DNA of 64,000 bases from positions 310,001 to 374,000 of the forward strand of contig NZ_LTAO01000012.1 in NCBI RefSeq assembly GCF_001590785.1, in the 5' to 3' direction. The DNA comes from Alkalihalobacillus trypoxylicola. Lineage in GTDB: Bacteria; Bacillota; Bacilli; Bacillales; Bacillaceae_D. Below, one piece after another: positions 28,176 to 36,566 of this stretch; positions within the stretch are counted from its first letter, which is position 1, and each line of letters starts with the position of its first letter. Position numbers and translations under genes: made by a program. The notes beneath the pieces were generated by a model, which saw only the letters and a program-made list of their open reading frames with translations, had not been told where the DNA came from and ran no database searches.

Positions 28176-28847
28176 ATGGAATGGCTAGATTATGGAGCAG
28201 TTGGTTTTATTGTCATTTTATTAGGTACATTGTTTTTGTTTGGTGAGCTTCTTGTTAAAGCAAAAGGATTATTTGCGATTTTAGGTATTGCCATTATGGC
28301 TACGTACTTTTCCTATCACTTAACAGGAGATACAGGCTTTTGGGTGATCATTTTATATGTAGTCGGATTAACGCTCATTATGATTGATGGTAAGTTTATT
28401 ACAGATGGTACAGTTGCGATGATCGGCTTAATATTGATGATTGCTGGGCTTGCGATACCGTCACCGTCGTTTATATACGGATTATTAGTATCGATGGGCT
28501 TTTTAATGGGAGCTTTTGGAGCATTTTTATTCCTTAAAGTATTTCCTTCAAGACATATGTGGGATAAGATGACATTAAAAAATAAGCTTTCAAGTGATAT
28601 GGGATACAATTCATTAAACGAAAGCTATAAAGAGCTGGTTGATAAAACTGGAACTACTCTAAGTCCTTTTAGACCAACAGGTACAGTTGAAATTGAAGGA
28701 GAAGCTTACAGTGCAACAAGTGGCGCTCATTGGGTAGAAGCGAATGTGAAAGTAAAAGTTGTTTCTGTTGATGGAACAAGAATCCTAATAAAAAAACTAG
28801 AGGACGAACCAGCACCAGAAACTCAGGATACTGAAAAAGTAGAGTAA
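28176..28847 (+). CDS. NfeD-family membrane protein
   Basis: A 223 aa protein with four or five N-terminal membrane helices (residues 8-125) and a C-terminal OB-fold domain (GTTLSPFRPTGTVEIEGEAYSA, then VKVVSVDGTRILIKKLE), the standard plan of NfeD proteins. These work with flotillin or SPFH proteins in membrane organisation; no flotillin gene is nearby. AAAGGAGG lies 10 nt before the ATG. Transcription ends at a hairpin shared with the next, convergent gene. Confidence 0.88.
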   Translation: MEWLDYGAVGFIVILLGTLFLFGELLVKAKGLFAILGIAIMATYFSYHLTGDTGFWVIILYVVGLTLIMIDGKFITDGTVAMIGLILMIAGLAIPSPSFIYGLLVSMGFLMGAFGAFLFLKVFPSRHMWDKMTLKNKLSSDMGYNSLNESYKELVDKTGTTLSPFRPTGTVEIEGEAYSATSGAHWVEANVKVKVVSVDGTRILIKKLEDEPAPETQDTEKVE

Positions 28848-28865
28848 TTCGTTTTTAAACAAAAC

Positions 28866-28904
28866 AAAAAAGTGAAATGGAGTTCGCTCCATTTCACTTT
28901 TTTT
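28866..28904. terminator. Two-way terminator
   Basis: GTGAAATGGAG, a TTCG loop and CTCCATTTCAC form a perfect stem with A and T tracts on either side, serving the convergent nfeD-like and yqgB genes. Confidence 0.95.
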
Positions 28905-28921
28905 ATTACTGTCTCTAACTA

Positions 28922-29710
28922 TTATTGAGTGTGCTTTTGTATGGGGCGTCTTTTCGTTTTGGGTAAAGGAATTTGTCGAATAGCAATAAATATGAAGAAT
29001 ATCGCCATTATGACTAGAAAAATGGGCTGAAGACTTATAAAGGGATCAAGCCAGCCATATAAAATAATCGGTGTTGTTGATGAAAAGGCACTAATATTCC
29101 AAATTTGTTTATAAGTTAAAAATGTTCTTTTTCCTTTTAACAAAGGACCTAGGAGTGCTAGGATACTAATTCCTAAAAAAGCTAGTCCGAGTAACCCGGC
29201 ATATATTAGAACAGAAATAACCGGTATTAAAACAGGGAGGAACCCTGTTAAATTGGAGATTTGCTCTTTTAATTCAATACTAGTCATCTCTTGAATTCCT
29301 AAAATCGCGTAAGAGAATTCTTGAGCTTCTCCACTATCAAAGGAAACGAGACCGTTTTTTTGAATAGCAACGCCTTTTTCATAATCATGTAAGTTTTCTA
29401 GAGTCAGGTCATTTTGAGGGTCGAAAATTAAATATCCGGTCGTATCAGAATATTCAATGGTAGGTTCGACTTGCTCGCTTATTAATTCATTCCATTGAAT
29501 GGTAAAAGGGGGCAATTCATTTTCTACTAACGTATTTAATTGATTTAAATGGTGAGTTAAAGAAACAGCTAATAAAATGATGAAAGGCAGGCAAGCTATA
29601 GCTACTGTTATTGTGACATGAAGGATAGCTTTTGTAATAGGTAAAAGTCGACTATATGCCATCACCTTAAATTTGTACAAGGTTTGATAAAATAGTGAAA
29701 AAAAACTCAT
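28922..29710 (-). CDS. yqgB: YqgB family membrane protein (DUF1189)
   Basis: A 262 aa DUF1189 protein like B. subtilis YqgB; unknown function. It has an N-terminal helix (HVTITVAIACLPFIILLAVS), a roughly 110-residue external domain with GYLIFDP and KNGLVSFDSG, and three C-terminal helices, ending in a basic tail. GGAGA precedes the ATG by 5 nt. Synteny near sodA is conserved with B. subtilis. Confidence 0.85.
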   Translation of the reverse strand: MSFFSLFYQTLYKFKVMAYSRLLPITKAILHVTITVAIACLPFIILLAVSLTHHLNQLNTLVENELPPFTIQWNELISEQVEPTIEYSDTTGYLIFDPQNDLTLENLHDYEKGVAIQKNGLVSFDSGEAQEFSYAILGIQEMTSIELKEQISNLTGFLPVLIPVISVLIYAGLLGLAFLGISILALLGPLLKGKRTFLTYKQIWNISAFSSTTPIILYGWLDPFISLQPIFLVIMAIFFIFIAIRQIPLPKTKRRPIQKHTQ

Positions 29711-29922
29711 TGGTTTCTCCTTTCAAAAGTAAAGCACCTCAATTATCATATCAATTTAAATGAAATGCGACAATTAATATAAAACTAATTTAATCGTATT
29801 GTGAACTCGTACTTGTTGTTTTTTAGTACGTATGATACATTAATAAAGAAGTTGGAAAAAGTTTTTTTGAAAAAAGTATTGCTTAATTATCAACATCATG
29901 TTAATATAATTCTTGTCGTTAT

Positions 29923-29997
29923 TCCACAGTAGCTCAGTGGTAGAGCAATCGGCTGTTAACCGATCGGTCGTAGGTTCGAGTCCTACCTGTGGAGCCA
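29923..29997 (+). tRNA. tRNA-Asn (GTT)
   Basis: Complete cloverleaf: acceptor TCCACAG/CTGTGGA, anticodon loop with GTT, T-loop TTCGAGT, and an encoded CCA. First of four clustered tRNA genes. Confidence 0.97.
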
Positions 29998-30003
29998 TAA
30001 TAA

Positions 30004-30077
30004 GGCGGTGTAGCTCAGCTGGCTAGAGCGTACGGTTCATACCCGTGAGGTCGGGGGTTCGATCCCCTCCGCCGCTA
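30004..30077 (+). tRNA. tRNA-Met (CAT), elongator
   Basis: Acceptor GGCGGTG pairs with CGCCGCT through wobbles; anticodon CAT in TTCATAC; T-loop TTCGATC. The sequence follows the elongator pattern rather than the initiator (which begins CGCGGGG). The 3' CCA is not encoded (CTT follows). Confidence 0.93.
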
Positions 30078-30101
30078 CTTACAAGCATACATATACAGCA
30101 T

Positions 30102-30178
30102 GGACCCTTAGCTCAGTTGGTTAGAGCACTCGGCTCATAACCGATTGGTCGTAGGTTCGAGTCCTACAGGGTCCACCA
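30102..30178 (+). tRNA. tRNA-Ile2 (CAT, lysidine type)
   Basis: Acceptor GGACCCT/AGGGTCC, anticodon CAT in CTCATAA, T-loop TTCGAGT, encoded CCA. The body matches bacterial tRNA-Ile2, whose CAT anticodon is converted to lysidine by TilS; a Met identity is less likely. Confidence 0.85.
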
Positions 30179-30188
30179 TCTTGTTTTT

Positions 30189-30278
30189 GGAGGAATACCC
30201 AAGTCCGGCTGAAGGGATCGGTCTTGAAAACCGACAGGCGGGTTAAACCGCGCGGGGGTTCGAATCCCTCTTCCTCCG
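30189..30278 (+). tRNA. tRNA-Ser (TGA)
   Basis: A 90-nt class II tRNA with long variable arm, acceptor GGAGGAA/TTCCTCC, anticodon TGA in CTTGAAA, T-loop TTCGAAT. The 3' CCA is not encoded. A hairpin terminator follows at 30288. Confidence 0.95.
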
Positions 30279-30287
30279 TTTTAAAGA

Positions 30288-30313
30288 AGTCGTCATGATT
30301 GACGGCTTTTTTT
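30288..30313 (+). terminator. Terminator of the tRNA cluster
   Basis: AGTCGTCA and TGACGGCT pair around a short loop, followed by seven T residues. Confidence 0.85.
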
Positions 30314-30537
30314 GATCATAAAAAGGATTGAAAACGATCGGATAAGGGAATAGTAAACGAGGAAACAAAGTAACAAATAAAATAAAAAAAGTTAACTTTT
30401 TAAAATTTAATGAGCATTAGGATTGCAGAATATCAGAAACTCTGATAATGTAATAATTGCCAGACTTAATAAACATTTTTGTTTAGAAAGTCAGCTGGAA
30501 TTTAAAATTTTGATGAACATTTAAGGAGGATTTTATT

Positions 30538-31146
30538 ATGGCATACGAATTACCACAATTACCTTATGCAGCAAACGCACTTGAACCTCACATTGATGAG
30601 CAGACAATGAATATTCATCATGGAAAGCACCATCAAACATATGTAACAAAATTAAATGCAGCACTTGAAGGGCATGAAGCACTAGCAAGCAAAAGCATTG
30701 AAGAGCTAGTAGCGAACCTAGACGCTGTTCCTGAAAGCATTCGCACAGCTGTTCGAAATAATGGTGGTGGACATGCTAACCACACATTATTCTGGGAGCT
30801 TCTTTCTCCAAATGGTGGTGGCGAGCCTAAAGGTGAAGTAGCCAACGCTATTACTTCTACTTTTGGAAGCCTAGACACTTTCAAAGAAAAATTTGCTGAT
30901 GCAGCTGCTAACCGTTTTGGTTCTGGTTGGGCATGGTTAGTTGTATCTAACGGTTCGCTTGAAATTACAAGCACACCAAACCAAGATACTCCATTATCAG
31001 AAGGCAAAACGCCAATTCTTGGATTAGATGTTTGGGAGCATGCTTATTACCTAAACTATCAAAATCGTCGTCCTGACTACATTGGTGCATTCTGGAATGT
31101 AGTAAATTGGGATAAAGTAGAAGAGCTTTACCAAGCTGCAAAATAA
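30538..31146 (+). CDS. sodA: Superoxide dismutase (Mn type)
   Basis: Converts superoxide to peroxide and oxygen in the cytoplasm. The 202 aa protein has the four metal ligands H27, H82, D164 (DVWEH) and H168. The [11 protein letters not shown] motif and QNRRPDYI are typical of Mn-dependent Bacillus SodA. AAGGAGG lies 9 nt before the ATG. It is monocistronic, with a strong terminator. The 240-bp upstream gap holds a possible promoter (TTGCAG ... GATAAT near 30424-30450) but nothing decisive. Confidence 0.97.
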   Translation: MAYELPQLPYAANALEPHIDEQTMNIHHGKHHQTYVTKLNAALEGHEALASKSIEELVANLDAVPESIRTAVRNNGGGHANHTLFWELLSPNGGGEPKGEVANAITSTFGSLDTFKEKFADAAANRFGSGWAWLVVSNGSLEITSTPNQDTPLSEGKTPILGLDVWEHAYYLNYQNRRPDYIGAFWNVVNWDKVEELYQAAK

Positions 31147-31164
31147 CCATTCGCTTATAGCAAA

Positions 31165-31216
31165 GGGCTACCTAAAAAAGTCATGGAAACTGACTTTAAG
31201 GGTAGCTCTTTTTTAT
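31165..31216 (+). terminator. Terminator after sodA
   Basis: A long imperfect stem (GGGCTACCT..AAAAGTCA with TGACTTT..AGGGTAGCTC) ends in TTTTTT. Confidence 0.9.
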
Positions 31217-31333
31217 CATTCATAAAGTTTAAGAATGAAGAGATTTCTCTTTTTAACTCTTTTAAATACCAATTATTTGGAAAGTATAACGCTATCTTCT
31301 TAGAACAAACTAAGTTTGAAGGTGGTGGAGCTT

Positions 31334-32629
31334 TTGAAAAAAGCCTTACTAACAAAAGTTATAGGGGATGTAGAAGTAACAAAGGATTTGATTTTGCTTT
31401 TAGTTATTGGTGGTTTGTATGCTTTAAGTATTGCGTTATCAAATACCTTTGTAAACGTTTATTTATGGAAGCAATCAGGTGAATTTATTGACTTGGCGCT
31501 TTATAATTTAAGCTCGGTCATTTTTCAACTACTTACTTTTATTTTAGCAGGCCGTTGGGCGAAGAAGTTTGATCGAATTATTGTGTTACGCTTAGGGGTT
31601 ATCTTTTTATCGATCTTTTTTTTTACGGTTCTCTTTTTAGGAACGCAAGCCAATCAATACTTAATCCTCCTAGGAGCTTTAATAGGAACCGGATTTGGCT
31701 TTTATTGGTTAGCGTTTAATGTGTTAACCTTTGAAATAACTGAACCTGATACGAGAGATTTTTTTAATGGCTTTTTAGGTCTGCTTACTTCATTTGCAGG
31801 AATGATTGGTCCCATTCTTTCAGGTGTAGTCATTACAAGAATGGAGCAGTTTACTGGCTATACCGTCATTTTTGCTGTTTCATTAGGTTTATTTGTACTT
31901 TCCGTTTTATTAAGCTTTTTACTAAAAAGAAGATCGGCAAAAGGCCAGTTCTTTTTCAAGAGAATTGTGCAGGAGCGGAAAAATAATAAAAACTGGCGTC
32001 ACATTCTTCATGCTCATTTCTTTCAAGGTTTACGAGAAGGAACCTTTATGTTTGTAATTACGGTCTGGGTTTATATTGTTACGCAAAGTGAGCTTGCATT
32101 AGGTACATATGGTTTGGTTGCCTCCGCTGTCCAATTTTGTGCTTATTATGTAGTCACAAGGTTTGTAAAACCCAAATACCGTAAAAAATCAATTTTATTA
32201 GGCGGGATTATTCTGTATGCAGCAATTTTCCTTATTGCATTTAAGCTGTCTTTTCCCCTTCTAATTACTTATGGAGTGGTGATCTCAATTGCCTATCCAT
32301 TACTCTTAGTGCCGTATTTGTCTTTAACCTACGATGTGATAGGGAAGGCATGGAAAGCGGCAGAAATGCGAATTGAATATATTGTAGTCCGTGAGGTATT
32401 CTTAAATTTGGGGAGAATGATTTCAGTGTTAGCGTTTATTTTGACGATTTCTTTTTTTCCAGAAGAAAAAGCCATTCCCATTCTTTTATTAATTTTGGGA
32501 GCAGGACATTCCGTCATTTATTTCTTTGTTCGGCATATCCGTTTTCCAAAACCAAATGAAGGAAGACCAGTCCCATTTTCGACACAAAGAAACGGTGAAA
32601 ACGGAAGTACGGGAGGCACGACGGTTTAA
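31334..32629 (+). CDS. yqgE: MFS-type membrane protein YqgE
   Basis: Homologue of B. subtilis YqgE, a putative MFS transporter of unknown substrate; 431 aa with about 12 helices. The N-terminus KVIGDVEVTKDLILLL and ALSNTFVNVYLWKQSGEF closely resembles YqgE. The TTG at 31334 gives MKKALLTKVIGDVE, aligned with the B. subtilis start, and has GGTGGTGGAG just upstream; a TTG at 31316 precedes that site and is less likely. Located between sodA and pbpA as in B. subtilis. Confidence 0.88.
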   Translation: MKKALLTKVIGDVEVTKDLILLLVIGGLYALSIALSNTFVNVYLWKQSGEFIDLALYNLSSVIFQLLTFILAGRWAKKFDRIIVLRLGVIFLSIFFFTVLFLGTQANQYLILLGALIGTGFGFYWLAFNVLTFEITEPDTRDFFNGFLGLLTSFAGMIGPILSGVVITRMEQFTGYTVIFAVSLGLFVLSVLLSFLLKRRSAKGQFFFKRIVQERKNNKNWRHILHAHFFQGLREGTFMFVITVWVYIVTQSELALGTYGLVASAVQFCAYYVVTRFVKPKYRKKSILLGGIILYAAIFLIAFKLSFPLLITYGVVISIAYPLLLVPYLSLTYDVIGKAWKAAEMRIEYIVVREVFLNLGRMISVLAFILTISFFPEEKAIPILLLILGAGHSVIYFFVRHIRFPKPNEGRPVPFSTQRNGENGSTGGTTV

Positions 32630-32662
32630 TAAAATCGACACAATAAGGAAGGTCTTGTCCCT

Positions 32663-32690
32663 TTGACAGAGTCGATCATTATGTTATAAT
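32663..32690 (+). promoter_or_regulatory. Strong promoter of the 6S-like RNA
   Basis: TTGACA (32663-32668) and TATAAT (32685-32690) have a 16-bp spacer and an extended -10 (TGT before TATAAT). This is one of the most consensus-like promoters in the window. Confidence 0.85.
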
Positions 32691-32696
32691 TTAAAC

Positions 32697-32936
32697 TACA
32701 AACAAGGAATAGCCTGCCATGTTAGTGAGCTTTATTTTGTTTCGAACCTTGTTTTCAAAAAGGGAGCTTTATATGCAATGTTAGACAACATGCCAATTAC
32801 TTTGGACGTTGAACGATATTCTGCGAGCACCCACCTACGAGTGTAGGTTCATGAAACAACGTTAGCAACGGCATACGCGGGTTTTGACTGTAGAAGTGAT
32901 GAATAGGCACCTTTATATTAGGTGTCTATTGTTTTG
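32697..32936 (+). ncRNA. ssrS: Structured non-coding RNA, probably 6S RNA
   Basis: A 350-bp gap between yqgE and pbpA has a strong promoter, no open frame and a terminator, defining an RNA of about 240 nt. The 5' part (GCCTGCCATGTTAG) can pair with the 3' part (GGCATACGCGGG) to close a long rod, and inner pieces such as GAGCACCCACCT with AGTGTAGGTTC form a hairpin. This plan and these segments resemble Firmicute 6S RNA, which binds sigma-A RNA polymerase. The call rests on remembered motifs; in B. subtilis the 6S genes lie elsewhere. Confidence 0.65.
32902..32936 (+). terminator. Terminator of the 6S-like RNA
   Basis: AATAGGCACCT and AGGTGTCTATT pair around TTATATT, followed by GTTTTG. Confidence 0.8.
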
Positions 32937-32984
32937 TATACATAGAAAGTAAGTGGGACTTTAAAGCAATAAGAGGTGAATGAG

Positions 32985-35063
32985 TTGGAAAAAAAGAAGC
33001 AGCCAAGAAAGAAAAGGCAAATCCCAGTTCGATTAAATGTATTATTTTTTGGTGTTTTTATATTGTTCTCCATTCTTATATTACGGCTTGGCTTTGTTCA
33101 AATTGTTCAAGGGGAAGAGTACTTAAAAGAATTGGAACGAACGAGTAATTCAACAGCTAGAATTGATGCTCCAAGAGGGATTATGTATGATAGTCAAAAT
33201 CAAATTGTCGTAGATAATGAATTAGTCCTATCGCTAACCTATACGAATCCTTCCCAACAAACGAGAGCTCCAGAAATGATTGCTTTAGCGGAGAAGATAG
33301 AGGAGCTCATTGATATTGAAACCGATAGTGTGAGAGACTTTACTAAGCGAGAGTATTTGCTCGCTCGTAAGACGGTGGAGGAAGTAAATGCTCTTACCGA
33401 AGACGAGGACGAGGAGGATCTCAAAGGTCTCGAACCAAATCAGATTTTTAGATTGCAAATTGACTTAATACCAGAAGAAGAAATTGAAAATTTAACAGAG
33501 CAAGAGCTACGAGTGATTGCTATTTATCAAGAGATGGCAAGTGGTTATGCGAATACGCCACAGCGAATCAAAAAGGATATTACGGCAGAAGAAGCCCACA
33601 TCGTGTCCGAGCGATTAGATGATTTGCCTGGAATTGATATTTTAAGAGATTCAGAAAGAAAGTATGTGTATGGAGATACGTTAAATACGATATTCGGTAG
33701 AACAGGTGCGATTCCGAGAGAGCAAATTGATTCATATTTAGCGAAAGGCTATGCTCGTTCTGACTTAGTAGGCACAAGCTTTTTAGAGCTTCAATATGAG
33801 GATGCGCTCCGAGGCGAAAAAGCGGTCGTTGAGAATATTACGACAACGAGTGGCAATACAACAAACCGAGAGACGAATGAGAAATTAGGTAGTCGTGGTA
33901 ATGACCTCGTTTTATCAATTGATATGGAATACCAGCAGCTACTAGAAGAGAGCTTAGAAAAGCATGTAAACGCAGGAGCACGAAGCTTTATTTATGATCG
34001 CGGTGCTTATGCGATTGCGATGAATCCAACTACAGGAGAAATCCTTGGTTTAGCTGGCTATCATAACCCTGTCAATGAAGAAGCTTATTTTGATTATAAT
34101 GGGGTCATCAATCATAGCTTTGAAATGGGCTCAACCGTCAAGGCGGCATCGGTGCTTACCGGCTTTCAAACCGGTGTTATGACGGAAGGAACGTATGTAA
34201 ATGATAGACCGCTTACTCTTCCAGGTGCTACGATTCAATCTGTTACTCGAATGGGTAATGTCAACTATCAAACGGCGTTAGAGCGCTCCTCGAACATTTA
34301 TATGGTCGAAATTGCCCTACGACTTGCGAAATATAACGGAAGCTTTAATCCGGATAATTATTTACCAGTGTTTGATACAGTCCGATATTACTTTAATCAA
34401 TTCGGCTTAGGAGTGGATACAGGTGTTGATTTACCATCCTCGGCAATCGGATTAAATGGTGGGTATGCATTGCCTGGTAATTTAGGCTATTTTATGATAG
34501 GTCAATTTGATACGTATACATCACTACAAATGGTTCAATATATTTCGACGATTGCTAATGGCGGCTATCGTATGCAGCCTTATTTCGTTTCGGAAATTCG
34601 CGAGCCTTCAACAAATAAGGATGAATTAGGGGCGATTATTAAAAAAAATGAACCAACGATTCTTAATCGAGTTGATATGTCCGATCAAATGATTTCTAAT
34701 GTTCAATCAGCATTAGAGCGAGTCGTTCATAGTAGCCAAGGAACGGCGAGTAGTAGACCAAACAACCCTTATCGTTTAGAGACGATGGTTAATCATGATT
34801 TTCGTCATGCGGCCAAAACAGGAACAGCTCAGGTGAAGGTAACGGTTGGAGATGGTTCAACGAGAGATGGAAACAATCAAGCGCTTGTTGGTTATGCACC
34901 AGCCAATAATCCCGAAATTGCTTATGCAATCGTTGTTCCGGGTGTAGTAACTCAAGGTGCATCACAAATTAGTCAGCAAATTGGTGCAGATATGATCAAT
35001 CACTATTTCGACTTAAAAGAATCAAGACAGGGTGCAACTCCTGTTGAAAATGAAGATGAATAA
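32985..35063 (+). CDS. pbpA: Class B penicillin-binding protein (PBP2a/PbpA)
   Basis: Transpeptidase of lateral cell-wall synthesis, anchored by one helix (VLFFGVFILFSILILRLGF). The 692 aa protein has a dimerisation region starting DAPRGIMYD, and the penicillin-binding motifs SxxK (GSTVK), SxN (SSN in ERSSNIYM) and KTG (AKTGTAQ). A long acidic insertion (EDEDEEDLKGLEP) lies in the non-catalytic part. The TTG at 32985 lies 6 nt after AGAGGTG; a GTG at 32976 overlaps that site. Homologue of B. subtilis yqgF/pbpA. Terminator at 35065. Confidence 0.95.
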   Translation: MEKKKQPRKKRQIPVRLNVLFFGVFILFSILILRLGFVQIVQGEEYLKELERTSNSTARIDAPRGIMYDSQNQIVVDNELVLSLTYTNPSQQTRAPEMIALAEKIEELIDIETDSVRDFTKREYLLARKTVEEVNALTEDEDEEDLKGLEPNQIFRLQIDLIPEEEIENLTEQELRVIAIYQEMASGYANTPQRIKKDITAEEAHIVSERLDDLPGIDILRDSERKYVYGDTLNTIFGRTGAIPREQIDSYLAKGYARSDLVGTSFLELQYEDALRGEKAVVENITTTSGNTTNRETNEKLGSRGNDLVLSIDMEYQQLLEESLEKHVNAGARSFIYDRGAYAIAMNPTTGEILGLAGYHNPVNEEAYFDYNGVINHSFEMGSTVKAASVLTGFQTGVMTEGTYVNDRPLTLPGATIQSVTRMGNVNYQTALERSSNIYMVEIALRLAKYNGSFNPDNYLPVFDTVRYYFNQFGLGVDTGVDLPSSAIGLNGGYALPGNLGYFMIGQFDTYTSLQMVQYISTIANGGYRMQPYFVSEIREPSTNKDELGAIIKKNEPTILNRVDMSDQMISNVQSALERVVHSSQGTASSRPNNPYRLETMVNHDFRHAAKTGTAQVKVTVGDGSTRDGNNQALVGYAPANNPEIAYAIVVPGVVTQGASQISQQIGADMINHYFDLKESRQGATPVENEDE

Positions 35064-35064
35064 G

Positions 35065-35100
35065 AAAAAAAGCATTTGTCAACAAGACAAATGCTTTTTT
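35065..35100. terminator. Two-way terminator after pbpA
   Basis: AAAAAAGCATTTGTC and its near-perfect complement flank a short loop, with A and T tracts on both sides. Its right arm overlaps the stop codon of the convergent gene at 35099. Confidence 0.93.
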
Positions 35101-35440
35101 AGATTTTGTCATTTTTCATAATCGAGGTGACTTCATCTTTTGTTAAATTGGTTTCAGATGCAATTTGTTCGAGCGTATATCCCTTCGTATAATAGAAAAA
35201 AACATCCTCTGTCAGCTTTGCACGAGCTGTTTTTTTATGTGCGGGCTTTTTTTTGTCTGGTAGTATGATTTGGCTTTCGAGCTCAGATAAGCGCTTTTTT
35301 AATTGATAAACATCCTGCATATGAGTAATCGTTAGCTCATCAAGCTCTTTTGCTAGTGTTTTCGTTCGATCTTCACGAAAGTAGGAGAGAATGATTAATA
35401 AAATGGCAAAAATCAGTAATGCTAATATAGCCCATGGCAT
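35099..35440 (-). CDS. Membrane-anchored protein with C-terminal HTH-like motif
   Basis: A 113 aa protein I do not recognise. It has one N-terminal membrane helix (AILALLIFAILLIILSYF), a coiled-coil-prone stretch (KTLAKELDELTITHMQDVYQ), a Lys-rich linker (KKKPAHKKTARAK) and a C-terminal helix-turn-helix-like segment (GYTLEQIASETNLTKDEV). The ATG at 35440 has a moderate AAAGGTTG site; an upstream GTG-like start at 35458 is weaker. It is divergent from the DUF4912 polysaccharide locus and shares its 0A-box-rich upstream region, so co-control is possible. Confidence 0.6.
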   Translation of the reverse strand: MPWAILALLIFAILLIILSYFREDRTKTLAKELDELTITHMQDVYQLKKRLSELESQIILPDKKKPAHKKTARAKLTEDVFFYYTKGYTLEQIASETNLTKDEVTSIMKNDKI

Positions 35441-35561
35441 AGTGACACAACCTTTCACACTTTACACGTCTTTTTGTTTATATCGGTTTATTGTCATGAA
35501 ATTAAATGACAGGAAGAAAAACTAACAAACTTTTTTCCAACAAAAAATATAAGAATTTTTA

Positions 35562-35575
35562 TGTAAACGCTTTAA
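35562..35575. promoter_or_regulatory. cre-like (CcpA) site
   Basis: TGTAAACGCTTTAA matches the cre consensus TGWNANCGNTNWCA at all but one fixed position. It lies in the divergent region ahead of a sugar-polymer locus, which makes CcpA control reasonable but unproven. Confidence 0.35.
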
Positions 35576-35606
35576 ACAGGCTAGAGAAAATAAAAACAGC
35601 TGAAAC

Positions 35607-35736
35607 ATCGACATCTCGACAATAATCTACGTATGAGACGAGTGGTTTTTCGACAAAGTTCCAGTTGTTTTTTATGTCGAAATATTTTTATTCTTAGGTT
35701 TAACGCTGGATTTAAGGCTATTGTGATTTTTCGACA
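35607..35736. promoter_or_regulatory. Cluster of Spo0A (0A) boxes
   Basis: Within 130 bp are three exact 0A boxes (TTCGACA at 35649-35655, TGTCGAA at 35675-35681, TTCGACA at 35730-35736) and two with one mismatch (ATCGACA at 35607, CTCGACA at 35615). Two exact boxes lie in a 17-bp direct repeat, TTTTTCGACAAAGTTCC (35646 and 35727). A possible -10 (TATGAT at 35771) lies 34 bp after the last box with no good -35, as in Spo0A-activated sigma-A promoters. The motif is established; the control is inferred. Confidence 0.65.
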
Positions 35737-35844
35737 AAGTTCCGATCTTTTTATTTGTTGATCTACCGTGTATGATAATAATAACCTTTAAGAAATAGAT
35801 AGTTTAACTTTGTAATGTAAAAAAAGACAACTTAAAAATAGGAG

Positions 35845-36552
35845 GTGGTTGATCTGATCGAAGAAGTGATTGAACTACGAGAGAAAGGCTATTCATTTCG
35901 TAAAATTGCTGAAAAATTAGGAACGACAGTAGGAAAAGTTCAATACCGTTATCATAAATTTCACGAGCAATACCAAAAGCAGAATCCTCACACTCAACAA
36001 ACACTAGAAAAAACATTCATCAATCAGCAACAAAAACAAATATTACCACACAACCAAACTTTATGCAAAGCCTACCAAGAGCCACCTTCATTTTATGACG
36101 AAAATCAAATCTCACTCTTTTCGAAAAATTCCTTTGTTTTATATACCTACTGGGATTTTAAACAATCAACTCAACATATGCTAGAGCATCACCTGCGCCA
36201 GAAATGGTCGAATATCGATAAGAAATTAATCGTTTATGATATTACAGCGATTCATTTTGATGGACACAACGCTCACCAATATCAATGTATTTCACTACCC
36301 GAAATGACGAATAATTGGTTTATTACGGGTGTAAAGCCTAGTAGGACATATATTGTCGATTTTGCGATTGAAACGGAACAAAAGCGTATTTTAACCGTTT
36401 TACGGTCAAATCCAATTGATACTCCTCGTTTGAAGGAGACTGAAAAAGGCTTATTAGAGCAAAGCGTTCATAATTGGAAAACAGGACAAGTACAAGAGGT
36501 AGAATGGTTAGAAAACTTTAGCTCGTACAGTTATTATGATTTTGTGAAATAG
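35845..36552 (+). CDS. DUF4912 protein with N-terminal HTH
   Basis: A 235 aa protein with an N-terminal resolvase-like helix-turn-helix (LREKGYSFRKIAEKLGTTVG) and a C-terminal DUF4912 domain (FVLYTYWDF, WFITGVKPSRTYIVDFAI), a domain seen beside GH57/GT4 polysaccharide enzymes in Firmicutes; function unknown. Start choice is unclear: GTG 35845 overlaps AGGAGGTG, while a CTG at 35854 has ideal 8-nt spacing and gives LIEEVIELREKG. It is 14 bp from the GH57/GT4 gene and heads that operon, below the 0A-box cluster. Confidence 0.75.
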   Translation: MVDLIEEVIELREKGYSFRKIAEKLGTTVGKVQYRYHKFHEQYQKQNPHTQQTLEKTFINQQQKQILPHNQTLCKAYQEPPSFYDENQISLFSKNSFVLYTYWDFKQSTQHMLEHHLRQKWSNIDKKLIVYDITAIHFDGHNAHQYQCISLPEMTNNWFITGVKPSRTYIVDFAIETEQKRILTVLRSNPIDTPRLKETEKGLLEQSVHNWKTGQVQEVEWLENFSSYSYYDFVK

Positions 36553-36566
36553 GAGTTGATTGGAAG

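Noticed and set aside
31183-31482. 99 aa plus-strand frame at the start of yqgE
   Set aside because: It covers the sodA terminator and the yqgE start in another frame and lacks protein-like composition.
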